From assembly GCF_022867805.1 (NCBI RefSeq), contig NZ_JALIFO010000002.1:310001-374000 (forward strand): DNA of 64,000 bases, given 5' to 3'. This document shows positions 44,307 through 53,608 of the stretch, in pieces. A program made the translations under genes and the position numbers. Source of the stretch: Cuneatibacter sp. NSJ-177. Lineage in GTDB: Bacteria; Bacillota; Clostridia; Lachnospirales; Lachnospiraceae. The notes beneath the pieces were generated by a model that searched no databases, had not been told where the DNA came from, and saw only the letters and a program-made list of their open reading frames with translations. Each line of letters begins with the position of its first letter. The stretch's first letter is position 1.

Positions 44307-45545
44307 ATGGCGGAGCAAACCAAACCCAAAGGCGGCGGCTACCTTCAAGCGCTGAAAAACATTTTGACCAACCGGAACTTTCTTTTGCTGATTTTGATCC
44401 GGGCCAGCTATTCCATCGCTACTGAATTAAATAAGACCACCATCAGCAAATTTGGGGCGGCGGTCGGCGCTTCGGCCGCGGTACTCGGCGTGGTCGCAAG
44501 CCTTTATTCCATCACGCAGATGATCAGCCGGCCGATTTCCGGGCGGATTATCGACAGGCTAAACCAAAAAAAGGTGCTGATATCCACATTTATCCTCTAT
44601 ATCCTTGTGAATATCCTATACGTCTTCACCTCCAATGTCCCGCTCTATATCTTTGACCGGATGCTCTATGGTTTTGCCAGCGTATTTGTCATGACCAGCA
44701 TGGGAACCGTGGTCGGCGCTTCCGTGGATAAGAAGGCGATGGGAACCGCTTTCGGCGTCTATCTGTTCATGCCGAAGGCAGTCTCCGCCATCGTGCCGGT
44801 CCTCAGCGTCAATATCTACAATACCATGGGACCCAACGGCGTTTTCTACGGCAGCGCGGCTTTCTGTGCTCTCTGCGCCGTTCTGTCCTGTTTCATCCGT
44901 GTGGAGGATGCCAGCAAGCTTTACCGGGCGGCGGCCGAGAAAGCGGGAAAGATCAAATTCAAGCTCTCCAACTTCATCGCCTTCGAGTCTCTTCCCGCCG
45001 TGGGAATGCGCTTCTTTACCAGCTTTCTGTTCACGCTGACCCAGACTTACCTGGTGCTCCACGGCGATGAATTGGGCATCGAAAACGCAGCAATTTATTT
45101 CTCCATGTACACCCTGCTCTCCATGTGGGGCGGTATTGTCGGCGGGCCGCTCTATGACAAACTGGGCATGGATTTTATCATCTTCCCAATGCTGGGAGGC
45201 GCGGCGATCGCCACCTTATTCTGCGGCTTCGCCACGTCGGCCACCCACTTTATGCTGGCGGGCATTGCTTTTGGCTTTACCTACGGCATGTCCAACCCGG
45301 CCTGCTCCGCGGCGGCCATTGCCATGGCTTCCCCCGAACGGAGGGGGATCGCCACCGCCACCAATCTTTTGGTGCCGGATGTCTGCTCGGTGGTCACCGG
45401 CTTTCTGATCGGATATCTGGCGGACGCCTTCGGCTATGCCGCAACGTTTCGGGTGATGGTCGTTTTCCCGATCCTTGGATTTATCTTTTATCTGTTCAGC
45501 CGCCGGAAAATCCAAAACGCCATCTCGGCGAAGACCGATGCTTAA
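44307..45545 (+). CDS. Major facilitator superfamily transporter
   Basis: A 412-residue membrane protein with about 12 spans and MFS features: first-half loop SRPISGRIIDRLNQKKVLI with the conserved basic turn between spans 2 and 3, and the matching GGPLYDKLGMDFIIF in the second half. It resembles drug/metabolite or sugar-type exporters. It begins 26 bases after the esterase stop, with GGAGAAAAGGAG upstream, so both are co-transcribed. The substrate is not known. Confidence 0.88.
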   Translation: MAEQTKPKGGGYLQALKNILTNRNFLLLILIRASYSIATELNKTTISKFGAAVGASAAVLGVVASLYSITQMISRPISGRIIDRLNQKKVLISTFILYILVNILYVFTSNVPLYIFDRMLYGFASVFVMTSMGTVVGASVDKKAMGTAFGVYLFMPKAVSAIVPVLSVNIYNTMGPNGVFYGSAAFCALCAVLSCFIRVEDASKLYRAAAEKAGKIKFKLSNFIAFESLPAVGMRFFTSFLFTLTQTYLVLHGDELGIENAAIYFSMYTLLSMWGGIVGGPLYDKLGMDFIIFPMLGGAAIATLFCGFATSATHFMLAGIAFGFTYGMSNPACSAAAIAMASPERRGIATATNLLVPDVCSVVTGFLIGYLADAFGYAATFRVMVVFPILGFIFYLFSRRKIQNAISAKTDA

Positions 45546-45593
45546 ATCCGCTTCTTGCCCCAAGCTTCCGGAAGCGGGAAAAGGGGAAGCCGT

Positions 45594-47009
45594 ATGAAAA
45601 AATATCCGAATTCTTTTTTGATCCTGATCGCCTTGATCCTGGTTTCCTGCGCTTTGACCTGGCTGATTCCCGCCGGTTCCTATGCGCGGGAAGCCGGGGA
45701 GTCCGGCGATTCCACCTCCGTGGGCCAGTTTTCCTATGGGGAACCCACGCCGGTCAGCCCCCTGGCGCTCCCCGGCTATATCGTGGACGGCTTTGCCAAA
45801 AATATGGATCTGATCCTGGTCCTGCTCTTTTCCGGAGGAGCCTTCTCCCTCGTCAATGCCTCCGGCGCTCTGCAAGCCCTGATCCACGGTATCGCCGCCA
45901 AATGCCAAAAGCGCAGGCTGCTGCTTCTGATCCTTTTGACCTCTGCCTTTGCGCTGATCTGCTCAAATCAGGCGCTCCAGCTCTTCATCCCTTTTGTGCC
46001 GGTGCTCGTCCTGCTGACCGTCTCCATGGGATACGATTCCATCACCGGCGCCGCCCTTTTGATCCTCGGCGGCGGGGTTGGCTTCTCCACTGGAACGCTC
46101 CGCACCACGACCACCCTGATCGCCCAAAAGATCGCCGGTCTCCCGCTCTACTCCGGCCTCTGGTTCCGGGCCCTCTGCCTGGTAATTTTCCTGGTTCCCA
46201 CCTGCCTGTTTCTTTGCCTCTATGCAAGAAAAATCGAACAAGGCCCGAAAATAAGTCCCATGTATGACCTGGACCGGCAGCTTTATTCCGACACGGACCG
46301 GATCGGAAAGCGCCTCTCCTCCCATGCGGATCCGTCCGGACAGGCACTTTCCTGTCCCCTGACCAAAAAGCACAAGCGTGTGCTGGCCATCCTGATCGTT
46401 GCCCTGGCTTTGATGGTTTACGGCACGCTCCGCTTTTCCTGGAGCGTCCGGCAGCTGGCGGCTGTATTCCTGGTTTTGGGGATCGGAGTGGGAATTCTGG
46501 AACGCCTCCCGTCCGATGAAATCTCCGGCTTATTCCTAAAAGGCAGCAGTTCCCTGCTGTCTGCGGCCTTTTTGGTCGGCTTTGGAACTTCCATCTCCCT
46601 GATCCTGTCCGCAGGGGGGATTACCGACACGATCATCCATGCTCTCTCCCAAACCTTGAGCCTGGCGCCCCGTTGGAGTCAGGGCGCCTGCATGTACCTG
46701 GCAAACACCTTGGTCAATGTATTCATCACCTCCGGCACCGCCCAGGCTTCGGTGGTAATGCCGATCTTTATTCCGGTGGCAGATCATTTGGAAATGACGA
46801 GGCAGACCGCGGTTTTAGCCTACAATTTCGGGGATGGTTTTTCCAATTATATTCTTCCCACCTCCAGCGCTCTGATGGGGATCCTGGGCGCGGCGAAAAT
46901 CCCGTTTGGGCGGTGGGTGAAGTTTATGGGGAAAATGTTTCTGATCTGGGCCGCGCTCTCCTGCCTCCTCGTCACCATCGCCCAAGCGATCCGGCTGGGG
47001 CCGTGCTGA
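45594..47009 (+). CDS. YfcC/DcuC-like anion or amino-acid carrier
   Basis: A 471-residue membrane protein with about 12 hydrophobic spans. The start FLILIALILVSCALTWLIPAGSYAR and later segments (LICSNQALQLFIPFVPVLVLLTVSMGYD, VNVFITSGTAQASVVMPIFIPVADHL, NFGDGFSNYILPTSSALMGILGAAKIPFGRWVKF) match the YfcC/ArcD-like family, which carries dicarboxylates or basic amino acids. ATG 45594 follows AAGGGGAAG; a longer frame begins at 45555. It is the third gene of the esterase/MFS unit. Confidence 0.85.
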   Translation: MKKYPNSFLILIALILVSCALTWLIPAGSYAREAGESGDSTSVGQFSYGEPTPVSPLALPGYIVDGFAKNMDLILVLLFSGGAFSLVNASGALQALIHGIAAKCQKRRLLLLILLTSAFALICSNQALQLFIPFVPVLVLLTVSMGYDSITGAALLILGGGVGFSTGTLRTTTTLIAQKIAGLPLYSGLWFRALCLVIFLVPTCLFLCLYARKIEQGPKISPMYDLDRQLYSDTDRIGKRLSSHADPSGQALSCPLTKKHKRVLAILIVALALMVYGTLRFSWSVRQLAAVFLVLGIGVGILERLPSDEISGLFLKGSSSLLSAAFLVGFGTSISLILSAGGITDTIIHALSQTLSLAPRWSQGACMYLANTLVNVFITSGTAQASVVMPIFIPVADHLEMTRQTAVLAYNFGDGFSNYILPTSSALMGILGAAKIPFGRWVKFMGKMFLIWAALSCLLVTIAQAIRLGPC

Positions 47010-47101
47010 TGGATTGCCGTTGATGCAATCTCCTTTCAGTGTTATACTAAAAAAGATAAGCCGCCTGCCGCGGCTATAAATAAAGAAATTTGGGGAATTG
47101 C

Positions 47102-49798
47102 ATGAAACATAGAGAGAAACTGACAATCGGAATCCTGGCCCATGTGGACGCCGGAAAAACCACCTTGGCCGAGGCCATCCTTTATCTGACCGGCAGCATC
47201 CGAAAACTGGGGCGGGTGGACCACGGGGACGCCTTCCTGGACACCTACAGCCTGGAAAAAGCCAGGGGGATCACCATCTTTTCCAAACAGGCAGGATTTC
47301 CCCTGGGGGACTACGATGTGACTCTTCTGGATACGCCGGGGCACGTGGATTTTTCCGCAGAGATGGAGCGGACGCTGCAGGTCTTGGACTACGCCATCCT
47401 GATCATCAGCGGGGCCGGCGGCGTACCGGGACACGTCCGCACGTTATGGCATCTCCTGGCCCGGTATGGAATCCCGGTTTTTCTATTCATCAATAAGATG
47501 GATCAGCCGGGGACTGATCCGGAGGCCATCCTTGCGGGGCTCCGGGAACAGCTGGACGACCGGTGCGTGGATTTTGACAAGTCTCAAAACCGGCAAACAT
47601 GGATGGAGAATCTGGTTCTTTGCGACGAAGCTTTGCTGGAACAATATCTCGATCAGGGAACCATCGCGCAGGGGGAGATCATCCGCCTCATCCGGGAGCG
47701 GAAGGTGTTCCCCTGCTATTTCGGTTCCGCGCTGAAGCTGACCGGGGTGGAAGAATTCCTGGACGGCATGGCTTCCCTGATCCAGCCGCCTGCCCGCAAA
47801 GAAGCCTTCGGCGCAAAGGTCTATAAAATTTCCAGGGACAGTCAGGGGAACCGGCTGACCCACATGAAGATCACCGGCGGAAGCCTCAAGGTGAAAGCCC
47901 TGCTTTCCAACCGGGAGGAGGGGAACGACAGAGAAAAAGAGACCTGGGAGGAGAAAGTGGATCAGATCCGGGTCTACTCCGGCTCTGGATTCCAAACCGT
48001 GGAGGAGGCCCCTGCCGGAACGGTCTGCGCCGTGACCGGGCTGAGCCGCACCTACTCCGGCCAGGGCTTTGGGGGGGAGCACGCCTCCGAGCTGCCGGTT
48101 CTGGAACCGGTCTTAACCTATCAGATCTTACTGCCGGAAGGCACTGACATCCCCGGCACGTTTCAGAAGCTGACGCAGCTCGGTGAGGAAGAACCACAGT
48201 TAAACATGGTCTGGGACGAGCAGGCCGGGGAAATCCGGGTTCAGCTGATGGGCGAGGTCCAGTTGGAGATACTGAAAAGTTTACTCTGGGAACGCTTTGG
48301 GCTGGAAGCGGAATTCGGGACCGGGAGGATTGTCTATAAGGAAACGATTTCGAGCCCAGTGGAAGGGGTGGGCCACTTTGAACCGCTGCGCCACTATGCT
48401 GAGGTTCACCTGAGGATGGAACCGGGAGAGCCGGGCAGCGGCCTGGTATTTGGTACAGAATGCAGCGAGGACGTACTGGACCGGAACTGGCAGCGTCTGG
48501 TTCTGACTCATCTGGAGGAGAAAAAACACCGGGGCATCCTGACCGGATCGGAGATCACCGACATGAAAATCACCCTTGTGTCCGGGAGAGCCCATCCCAA
48601 GCACACCGAAGGGGGAGACTTTCGGCAGGCGACCTACCGGGCGGTCCGGCAGGGTCTGATGCAGGCCGGATGTAGGCTTTTGGAGCCGGTCTATGAATTC
48701 CGTCTGGAAATCCCATCGGACAAAGTAGGCCGCGCCCTGACGGATATCCAAAACATGCACGGCAAGTTTTCTCCGCCGGAACTGTTAAAGGATCAAGCGG
48801 TCCTGACCGGCACGGCGCCGGTATCTTTCATGCAGGGCTACCAGCGGGAGGTGACCTCCTACACCAAAGGGTGCGGACGGCTGTTTTGTACCGTCAAGGG
48901 CTATGAACCCTGCCACAACGAGGAGGAAGTGATCTTAGCCTCCGGCTATGAAGCCGAAGCCGATGTGGAAAATCCGTCCGCCTCTGTTTTTTGTTCCCAC
49001 GGAGGCAGTTTCCTGGTCCCCTGGGATCAGGTCCCGGAGCACATGCACCTGGAATACCGGCGCGGGCCAAAGGAACCTGCGTCGGCTCCCGCCCCGGCCA
49101 TCCCCCGGCCGTTTCTCACCGGCGGACAGACCTCGGATGCCGACGAAAAGGAGCTGGAGGCGATTTTTACCAGAACCTACGGCCCGGACCGAAGGGCGGA
49201 GCGCAGCAAAAAAAGCCGGATGGACAGCGTCCCTCAGACCAGGTTCCGCCAGCCTCAGCCGAAAAAGGATCCGGAAAAGGAATACCTGCTGGTGGACGGC
49301 TACAATATCATCTTTGCCTGGGAGGAGTTAAAAGAGCTGGCCAAGGTCAACATCGAAGGCGCCCGGAATTACCTGATGGATATTCTCTGCAATTATCAGG
49401 GATTTCAAAAAAATAACGTGATCCTCGTCTTCGACGCCTATAAAGTAAAAGGAAATCCCGGCGAGGTATTCCCTTATCACAATATCCATGTAGTTTACAC
49501 AAAGGAAGCCGAGACGGCGGACCAATACATCGAAAAAACTGTCCATGAAATCGGACGGAAATACGAGGTGACCGTGGCCACCTCTGACGCGCTGGAACAG
49601 GTCATCATCCTGGGCCAGGGCGCCACCCGTCTCTCGGCCCAGGGATTGCGGGAGGCGGTGGAAGCAGCCAAGATAGAGATCCGGGAAATCTGCGAAAGCC
49701 GGACAAAGGAGGAGAAAAACTACCTGTTCAACCACCTTCCGGAAGATATGGTGGATTGGATGGAAGAAGTTCGCTTGGGAAAAAAGACGCTGGAATGA
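47102..49798 (+). CDS. TetM/EF-G-like translational GTPase fused to a Rae1/YacP-type NYN ribonuclease domain
   Basis: An 898-residue fusion. Residues 1-650 are a ribosomal-protection-type GTPase: G1 AHVDAGKTT (about 13-21), switch I ARGITIFSKQ, G3 DTPGHVDF, G4 NKMDQ, then EF-G-like domains (EVQLEILKSLLWERFGLEAEFG, PSDKVGRALTDIQNMHGKFSPPE). A charged linker leads to a NYN/PIN-like domain (about 725-870): LLVDGYNIIFAWEELKEL, VILVFDAYKVKG, FTKEAETAD-like TKEAETADQYIE, VATSDALEQVIILGQGA, strongly resembling YacP/Rae1, a ribosome A-site mRNA endonuclease of Bacillus. The sequence is far from classical Tet(M), so tetracycline resistance should not be assumed. ATG 47102 has GGGGA five bases upstream. 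It is monocistronic. Confidence 0.9.
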   Translation: MKHREKLTIGILAHVDAGKTTLAEAILYLTGSIRKLGRVDHGDAFLDTYSLEKARGITIFSKQAGFPLGDYDVTLLDTPGHVDFSAEMERTLQVLDYAILIISGAGGVPGHVRTLWHLLARYGIPVFLFINKMDQPGTDPEAILAGLREQLDDRCVDFDKSQNRQTWMENLVLCDEALLEQYLDQGTIAQGEIIRLIRERKVFPCYFGSALKLTGVEEFLDGMASLIQPPARKEAFGAKVYKISRDSQGNRLTHMKITGGSLKVKALLSNREEGNDREKETWEEKVDQIRVYSGSGFQTVEEAPAGTVCAVTGLSRTYSGQGFGGEHASELPVLEPVLTYQILLPEGTDIPGTFQKLTQLGEEEPQLNMVWDEQAGEIRVQLMGEVQLEILKSLLWERFGLEAEFGTGRIVYKETISSPVEGVGHFEPLRHYAEVHLRMEPGEPGSGLVFGTECSEDVLDRNWQRLVLTHLEEKKHRGILTGSEITDMKITLVSGRAHPKHTEGGDFRQATYRAVRQGLMQAGCRLLEPVYEFRLEIPSDKVGRALTDIQNMHGKFSPPELLKDQAVLTGTAPVSFMQGYQREVTSYTKGCGRLFCTVKGYEPCHNEEEVILASGYEAEADVENPSASVFCSHGGSFLVPWDQVPEHMHLEYRRGPKEPASAPAPAIPRPFLTGGQTSDADEKELEAIFTRTYGPDRRAERSKKSRMDSVPQTRFRQPQPKKDPEKEYLLVDGYNIIFAWEELKELAKVNIEGARNYLMDILCNYQGFQKNNVILVFDAYKVKGNPGEVFPYHNIHVVYTKEAETADQYIEKTVHEIGRKYEVTVATSDALEQVIILGQGATRLSAQGLREAVEAAKIEIREICESRTKEEKNYLFNHLPEDMVDWMEEVRLGKKTLE

Positions 49799-49841
49799 GG
49801 AAGGGAAAAGGGTATTGTAAAGTGGACACCGCACCATAAGG

Positions 49842-50552
49842 TTATTTTACTTCAGCCCCGCTGTTCCTGGGCGTCGTCGTCACCTGACAGACGGTCAGTA
49901 CACTGTCCCGAACGTTGAATTTAATCTCCCACCCGGCAAAGCGGAAGCCATAGACGCGCTCCGGGTCGTTCTGGTAGGAAGGCCTCGGATCGCTGGCCAG
50001 GACGCCGATCAGCGCTTCCCGGCGTCCCACAGGAATCTGCTCCAGCAGGTCCTTGGGAAACTCCACCGAAAGGCGGTAATCCTTGGTGCTCTCGGCAAAT
50101 CCTCCCCTGGCCTCCGGATGGCTGTCCACAAAGGACAGATAAGGCTTGATGTCATAAATCGGCGTCCCGTCCATCAAATCCGCCCCGGTGATATGAAGAA
50201 CCGGCCCCAGATTAGGATGAAGCTCAATGCGCTCCAGCTGAACCGATGACAGCCCAATCGGGTTAGGGCGGAAGGGGGACCGGGTGGCGAACACTCCCAT
50301 GCGGCGGTTCCCTCCGAGCCGGGGCGGCCGCACGGTCGGGGACCAGGTTCCCCGGACGGACTCGGAGAACTCCCAAAGAAGCCAGATATAGGAAAAATCC
50401 TCCAGCCCCCGCACCGCATCAGGGTTCCGGAACTCCGGCTCAAAGACAATCTTCGCTTTCAGGGCCTGGACGAGGCCGCTCTGTCGCGGGATTCCAAACT
50501 TGGTTGGAAAATCCGTACAGATCCTGGCAATTACTTTCATCGGCTGAGACAT
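49842..50552 (-). CDS. trmO: tRNA (N6-threonylcarbamoyladenosine37-N6) methyltransferase TrmO
   Basis: A 236-residue TrmO/YaeB (UPF0066) protein. It uses S-adenosylmethionine to methylate t6A37 in threonine tRNAs. Signature segments: FPTKFGIPRQSGL, LEDFSYIWLLWEFSES, GVFATRSPFRPNPIGLSSVQLERIE, DLMDGTPIYDIKPYLSFVDSHPEA, and the C-terminal RPSYQNDPERVYGFRFAGWEIKF. ATG 50552 has GGGGAGGAG upstream. It lies 126 bp after the prepilin-like gene; I see no functional link. Confidence 0.95.
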   Translation of the reverse strand: MSQPMKVIARICTDFPTKFGIPRQSGLVQALKAKIVFEPEFRNPDAVRGLEDFSYIWLLWEFSESVRGTWSPTVRPPRLGGNRRMGVFATRSPFRPNPIGLSSVQLERIELHPNLGPVLHITGADLMDGTPIYDIKPYLSFVDSHPEARGGFAESTKDYRLSVEFPKDLLEQIPVGRREALIGVLASDPRPSYQNDPERVYGFRFAGWEIKFNVRDSVLTVCQVTTTPRNSGAEVK

Positions 50553-50678
50553 CTTCTCCTCCCCTCCACTCTCCTTTTTGCAATTCTTCCGAGTACTGCC
50601 TCCGCTGTTTTCTCGCTCTATCTCGGAAATCCTCTATCGAAGGCAAAAACTGATATTTCTGCTTCAAATCCCGGTTTT

Positions 50679-51467
50679 TTAACCGCTGATCTGTTCAAAA
50701 TTTCTGTCCGTCAGATAGGATTCCAGATCATCCTTGTTTTTATCCTTCAAGTCTGCAATCGGCGTTCCCTGGTATTGGTGGGTATAAGCATGCTGCTTTG
50801 TGCTCTGGTAAATCTTACCGTCCACATAAACCAAGGATGCGCTCCAATTGGCGTGGGATTTATTATTCCCAGGGGCCGCGTACAGGATCACCGTGCCGTC
50901 GAACAACGTATACGGCCGCCAATACAAATCCTGATCGGCAAAATGGGACGCATTTTTCATCCGGTCCGCCACTTTTAACAACGATCCCCGTTCGTCATAG
51001 ACGTTGGAAATCAAATCTTTTCGGTCAAAACCCGGCTTATTAATATCTTTGTAAACCTTCTGTGACAGAGAAATATAGCTCTTCTCGCTTTCCACGCAAG
51101 GACAGAGCACCTCCACCGACCGCACGCCGTCGATGGTGGACACCTCCAGCGTATATTTTTCATTGTGCACCGGGCAGTATGCTTCCTTCTCCGCATAAAA
51201 ACCCAGATCCGCCATATAGTCGATGGGATCGTCTCCCAACACCGCTTTTACCTCCACGGTATCCTTACATTCCCTCAGCTCCTGGTTTTCAATGGAAACC
51301 ATCTGGAAAACCCTGGCAATCTCGCTTCGCTGAATCTCGCACCGCTTTAGCTGCGCCTTATGTATATATTGTACACAGGTGGGGACCAGGATCGCCATCA
51401 GGATCGCAAGTATCACGAGGACCACGATCAGCTCCACCAGGGTAAAGCCCTCTTTTCGATTTTTCAT
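50679..51467 (-). CDS. Prepilin-type protein (type IV pilin / pseudopilin N-terminus)
   Basis: A 262-residue protein with a class III signal: basic MKNRKEG then FTLVELIVVLVILAILMAILVPTCVQYIHKAQ, with cleavage expected after Gly7 and Glu at mature position 5. The rest (about 40-262) is a large soluble head with several Cys (CPVHNEKYTLEV, CPCVESEKS). Such proteins assemble into pili or secretion pseudopili after a prepilin peptidase acts. No other pilus gene (peptidase, ATPase, membrane platform) is in the window, so it is an orphan or belongs to a distant cluster. The ribosome site is weak. Confidence 0.8.
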   Translation of the reverse strand: MKNRKEGFTLVELIVVLVILAILMAILVPTCVQYIHKAQLKRCEIQRSEIARVFQMVSIENQELRECKDTVEVKAVLGDDPIDYMADLGFYAEKEAYCPVHNEKYTLEVSTIDGVRSVEVLCPCVESEKSYISLSQKVYKDINKPGFDRKDLISNVYDERGSLLKVADRMKNASHFADQDLYWRPYTLFDGTVILYAAPGNNKSHANWSASLVYVDGKIYQSTKQHAYTHQYQGTPIADLKDKNKDDLESYLTDRNFEQISG

Positions 51468-51651
51468 GAAATGGCAACCGCCTTCCCAGCCAAAGCCGTC
51501 CGTACCGCTACTAATAAAAATCAGAGGGCGCCGCCTTGGTTCCTTTGCTCAGTAGATCTATTCTATCATCTTCTCTCCAGAAAATCCACCAAAATACATG
51601 AAATCTCCCGCGCCTGAATCGAGTGCTCCGTTTCTCCGGAAGTGCCGCCGC

Positions 51652-51692
51652 AAAAAAAGCAAGTCAAGGATCCCATGGGTTCCTTGGCTTGC
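51652..51692 (-). terminator. Terminator of the ABC transporter operon
   Basis: A stem of twelve pairs GCAAGTCAAGGA / TCCTTGGCTTGC (51659-51692); on the minus strand it is followed by seven T (51658-51652). It lies 23 bp after the permease stop. Confidence 0.85.
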
Positions 51693-51714
51693 CTCTTTGT
51701 CCCTCATCTCTTTA

Positions 51715-52479
51715 TTACAGCGTTTTCCTTCTCATGATCCGGATGGCAGCCGCCAGGGCCGAAACCGCCAGAACTGCGCAGATCAGCAGAGGCGGCAGAA
51801 AGTCTGAGACAGTCAGATTTCCATTTAACAGTTCCATGTTATCCATGATCAGGCGCACCGGGAGATAATCCCGGACCGGCGGCAGCAGCTGAAGAAGCAT
51901 CATCGCCAAAAAGGTTCCTCCGGCAACAAACAAGCTCCCGGAGCTCCCCTTGGTCAGGGTGCCACCGAGCAGCAGCAATTGAATCAGCAGCGCGCCGAAG
52001 GCCCAGACGAGAAACACGGCGAAGCCGAGGCGAGGGGGCCAAAGCGTTTTCCAGAAAATCCAGCCGTAAAGCAGACTGGCTCCAAAGGCCAAACCATAGC
52101 AGACCGTCCAAATCAGCAGGGCTGCCGTGCTTTTAGCCAATATGACGTCGGAACGGGACAGCCCCTTGGTCACAAAATTAACCAAAGTGCCTTTCGTGAA
52201 CTCTGCCGAGAGAATCGTGCTGAAAAGGATCACCAGCACAATCAGGCCAATCTGGGGCACGTTTTTAAAAAACTGGGCCCAGGAATCGAGAATGGCCGGC
52301 TCGCCGATTCCCAGGTTCGCTCCTTCCGGCAGAAAAGCGGCCACCAGGTCCGGCAGGTACTTTGCCGACAGGGGACTCATAATCCCCAGGGCCAGAAACA
52401 CCAGCGCCAAAATCAGAAACTTATAAGTGCGGAGGTTTTCCATCATTTCCTTTTTGAAAAATGCGCAGTAGCCGTTCAC
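51715..52479 (-). CDS. ABC-2 type transporter permease
   Basis: A 254-residue membrane protein with about six spans, of the ABC-2 permease family (FFKKEMMENLRTYKFLILALVFLALGIMSPLSAKYLPDL at the N-terminus, SAEFTKGTLVNFVTKGLSRSDVILAKS in the middle). Its start overlaps the ATPase stop by four bases, as in many such pairs. It presumably exports a lipid, peptide or drug using the neighbouring ATPase. Confidence 0.88.
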   Translation of the reverse strand: MNGYCAFFKKEMMENLRTYKFLILALVFLALGIMSPLSAKYLPDLVAAFLPEGANLGIGEPAILDSWAQFFKNVPQIGLIVLVILFSTILSAEFTKGTLVNFVTKGLSRSDVILAKSTAALLIWTVCYGLAFGASLLYGWIFWKTLWPPRLGFAVFLVWAFGALLIQLLLLGGTLTKGSSGSLFVAGGTFLAMMLLQLLPPVRDYLPVRLIMDNMELLNGNLTVSDFLPPLLICAVLAVSALAAAIRIMRRKTL

Positions 52480-53396
52480 TGTACCACCTCCAAAAACAGA
52501 TTTTCTAAGGTCGGCTCTTCCCGCTCCAGTTTTACCGGCATCAGGCCATGTTCCCCAAACAGTGTGAAGAGCTCCGCCTCTGTCTTTCGTATCTCCGCGG
52601 TACGAAGGGTCAGGGTATGCCGTCCCTCCAGAGCGCAGATTCCCAATTTTTTCTCCTGACAGAGAGAAAGCAGATGCCTGGCATCCGTCTCGGATTCCAG
52701 TTCCACCCGCAAAGTATCGCTCCCGCCGGCCTCTCGGAGCCGTTCCAGATCCCCGCCAAGAGCGATCCTGCCGTCTTTTAAAATCGCAATCTGGTCGCAG
52801 ATCCGCTCCACATCGGCCAGGACATGGGTGGAGAAAATCACCGTCGTATTCTCTCTCGCCCTGCTCAGCAGATCCAAGATTTCTTTCCGCCCCATGGGGT
52901 CCAGCGCGGACGTGGGCTCGTCACAGATCAAGAGCCGCGGCCTGCCGAACAGTGCCTGGGCGATTCCAAGGCGCTGTTTCATGCCTCTGGAAAAGCCTGC
53001 GATCCGTTTTTTCCGGAAAGAGGAAAGGCCGGTCATCTCCAAAAGTTCCTCGCACCGTTTCCCGCATTCCTTTGCACTCACGCCCGCTACTTTTCCGCAA
53101 AGTGTCAAATACTCCGTTGACGTCATGTACCCGTAAAATTCCGGTACGTCCGGCAGATAGCCGATCATCCGGTTCGTCCTGGCGTCCCCAAAGCGCACCG
53201 GAGTCTGACACACGCTCAGATTGCCGGCATCGGCCTTTATCAATCCCAGAATGATTTTCATCGTGGTGGTCTTTCCCGCCCCGTTTTGTCCGATCAGGCC
53301 AAATACCGAATGCTCCGGCACCGCCAGGTCCAAGCCCCGGAGCACCGGACGGCCGCCGAAGCTCTTTTTCAGCTCGGAAATTTCTAAGACGTTCAT
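52476..53396 (-). CDS. ABC transporter ATP-binding protein
   Basis: A 306-residue ATPase: Walker A GQNGAGKTT (about 38), signature FSRGMKQRLG, Walker B LLICDEPTSALDP, H-loop STHVLADVERICD. A C-terminal extension of about 80 residues is as found in ABC-2 exporters of the BcrA type. ATG 53396 overlaps the previous stop as ATGA; a longer frame to 53471 lies over the PLDc_N gene. It partners the downstream permease. Confidence 0.93.
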   Translation of the reverse strand: MNVLEISELKKSFGGRPVLRGLDLAVPEHSVFGLIGQNGAGKTTTMKIILGLIKADAGNLSVCQTPVRFGDARTNRMIGYLPDVPEFYGYMTSTEYLTLCGKVAGVSAKECGKRCEELLEMTGLSSFRKKRIAGFSRGMKQRLGIAQALFGRPRLLICDEPTSALDPMGRKEILDLLSRARENTTVIFSTHVLADVERICDQIAILKDGRIALGGDLERLREAGGSDTLRVELESETDARHLLSLCQEKKLGICALEGRHTLTLRTAEIRKTEAELFTLFGEHGLMPVKLEREEPTLENLFLEVVQ

Positions 53397-53596
53397 TCCT
53401 CTTCCCCCCGTCCAAAAACAAAGTAGGCGATCGGGCCCAAAAACTGTACGAGAATTACGACCACAATCCAAATCCCTTTGCTGCCGTGGCGGTAATGAGG
53501 ATGGCGCAGCACATGGACCAGCGCAAACAAGGCAAGGCCCACTTCAATGAGAATCAGCGGCAGCAGAGCCGGTAAATATTCCATCAGCGTTTCCAT
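53393..53596 (-). CDS. PLDc_N-domain small membrane protein
   Basis: A 67-residue protein with two hydrophobic helices and the PLDc_N layout: LALFALVHVLRHPHYRHGSKGIWIVVVILVQFLGPIAYFVFGR. Such proteins often precede BcrA-type ABC pairs; the role is unknown. ATG 53596 follows AAGGAGG. It overlaps the ATPase gene by four bases. Confidence 0.85.
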   Translation of the reverse strand: METLMEYLPALLPLILIEVGLALFALVHVLRHPHYRHGSKGIWIVVVILVQFLGPIAYFVFGRGEEE

Positions 53597-53608
53597 GGCT
53601 CCCCCTCC

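Noticed and set aside
47102-49798. Tetracycline resistance gene of the tet(M) class
   Set aside because: The GTPase part is too divergent from known Tet proteins and carries a nuclease domain; resistance is not supported.
50553-50667. Short frame upstream of trmO
   Set aside because: It begins at TTG without a convincing ribosome site and runs into trmO in a different frame.
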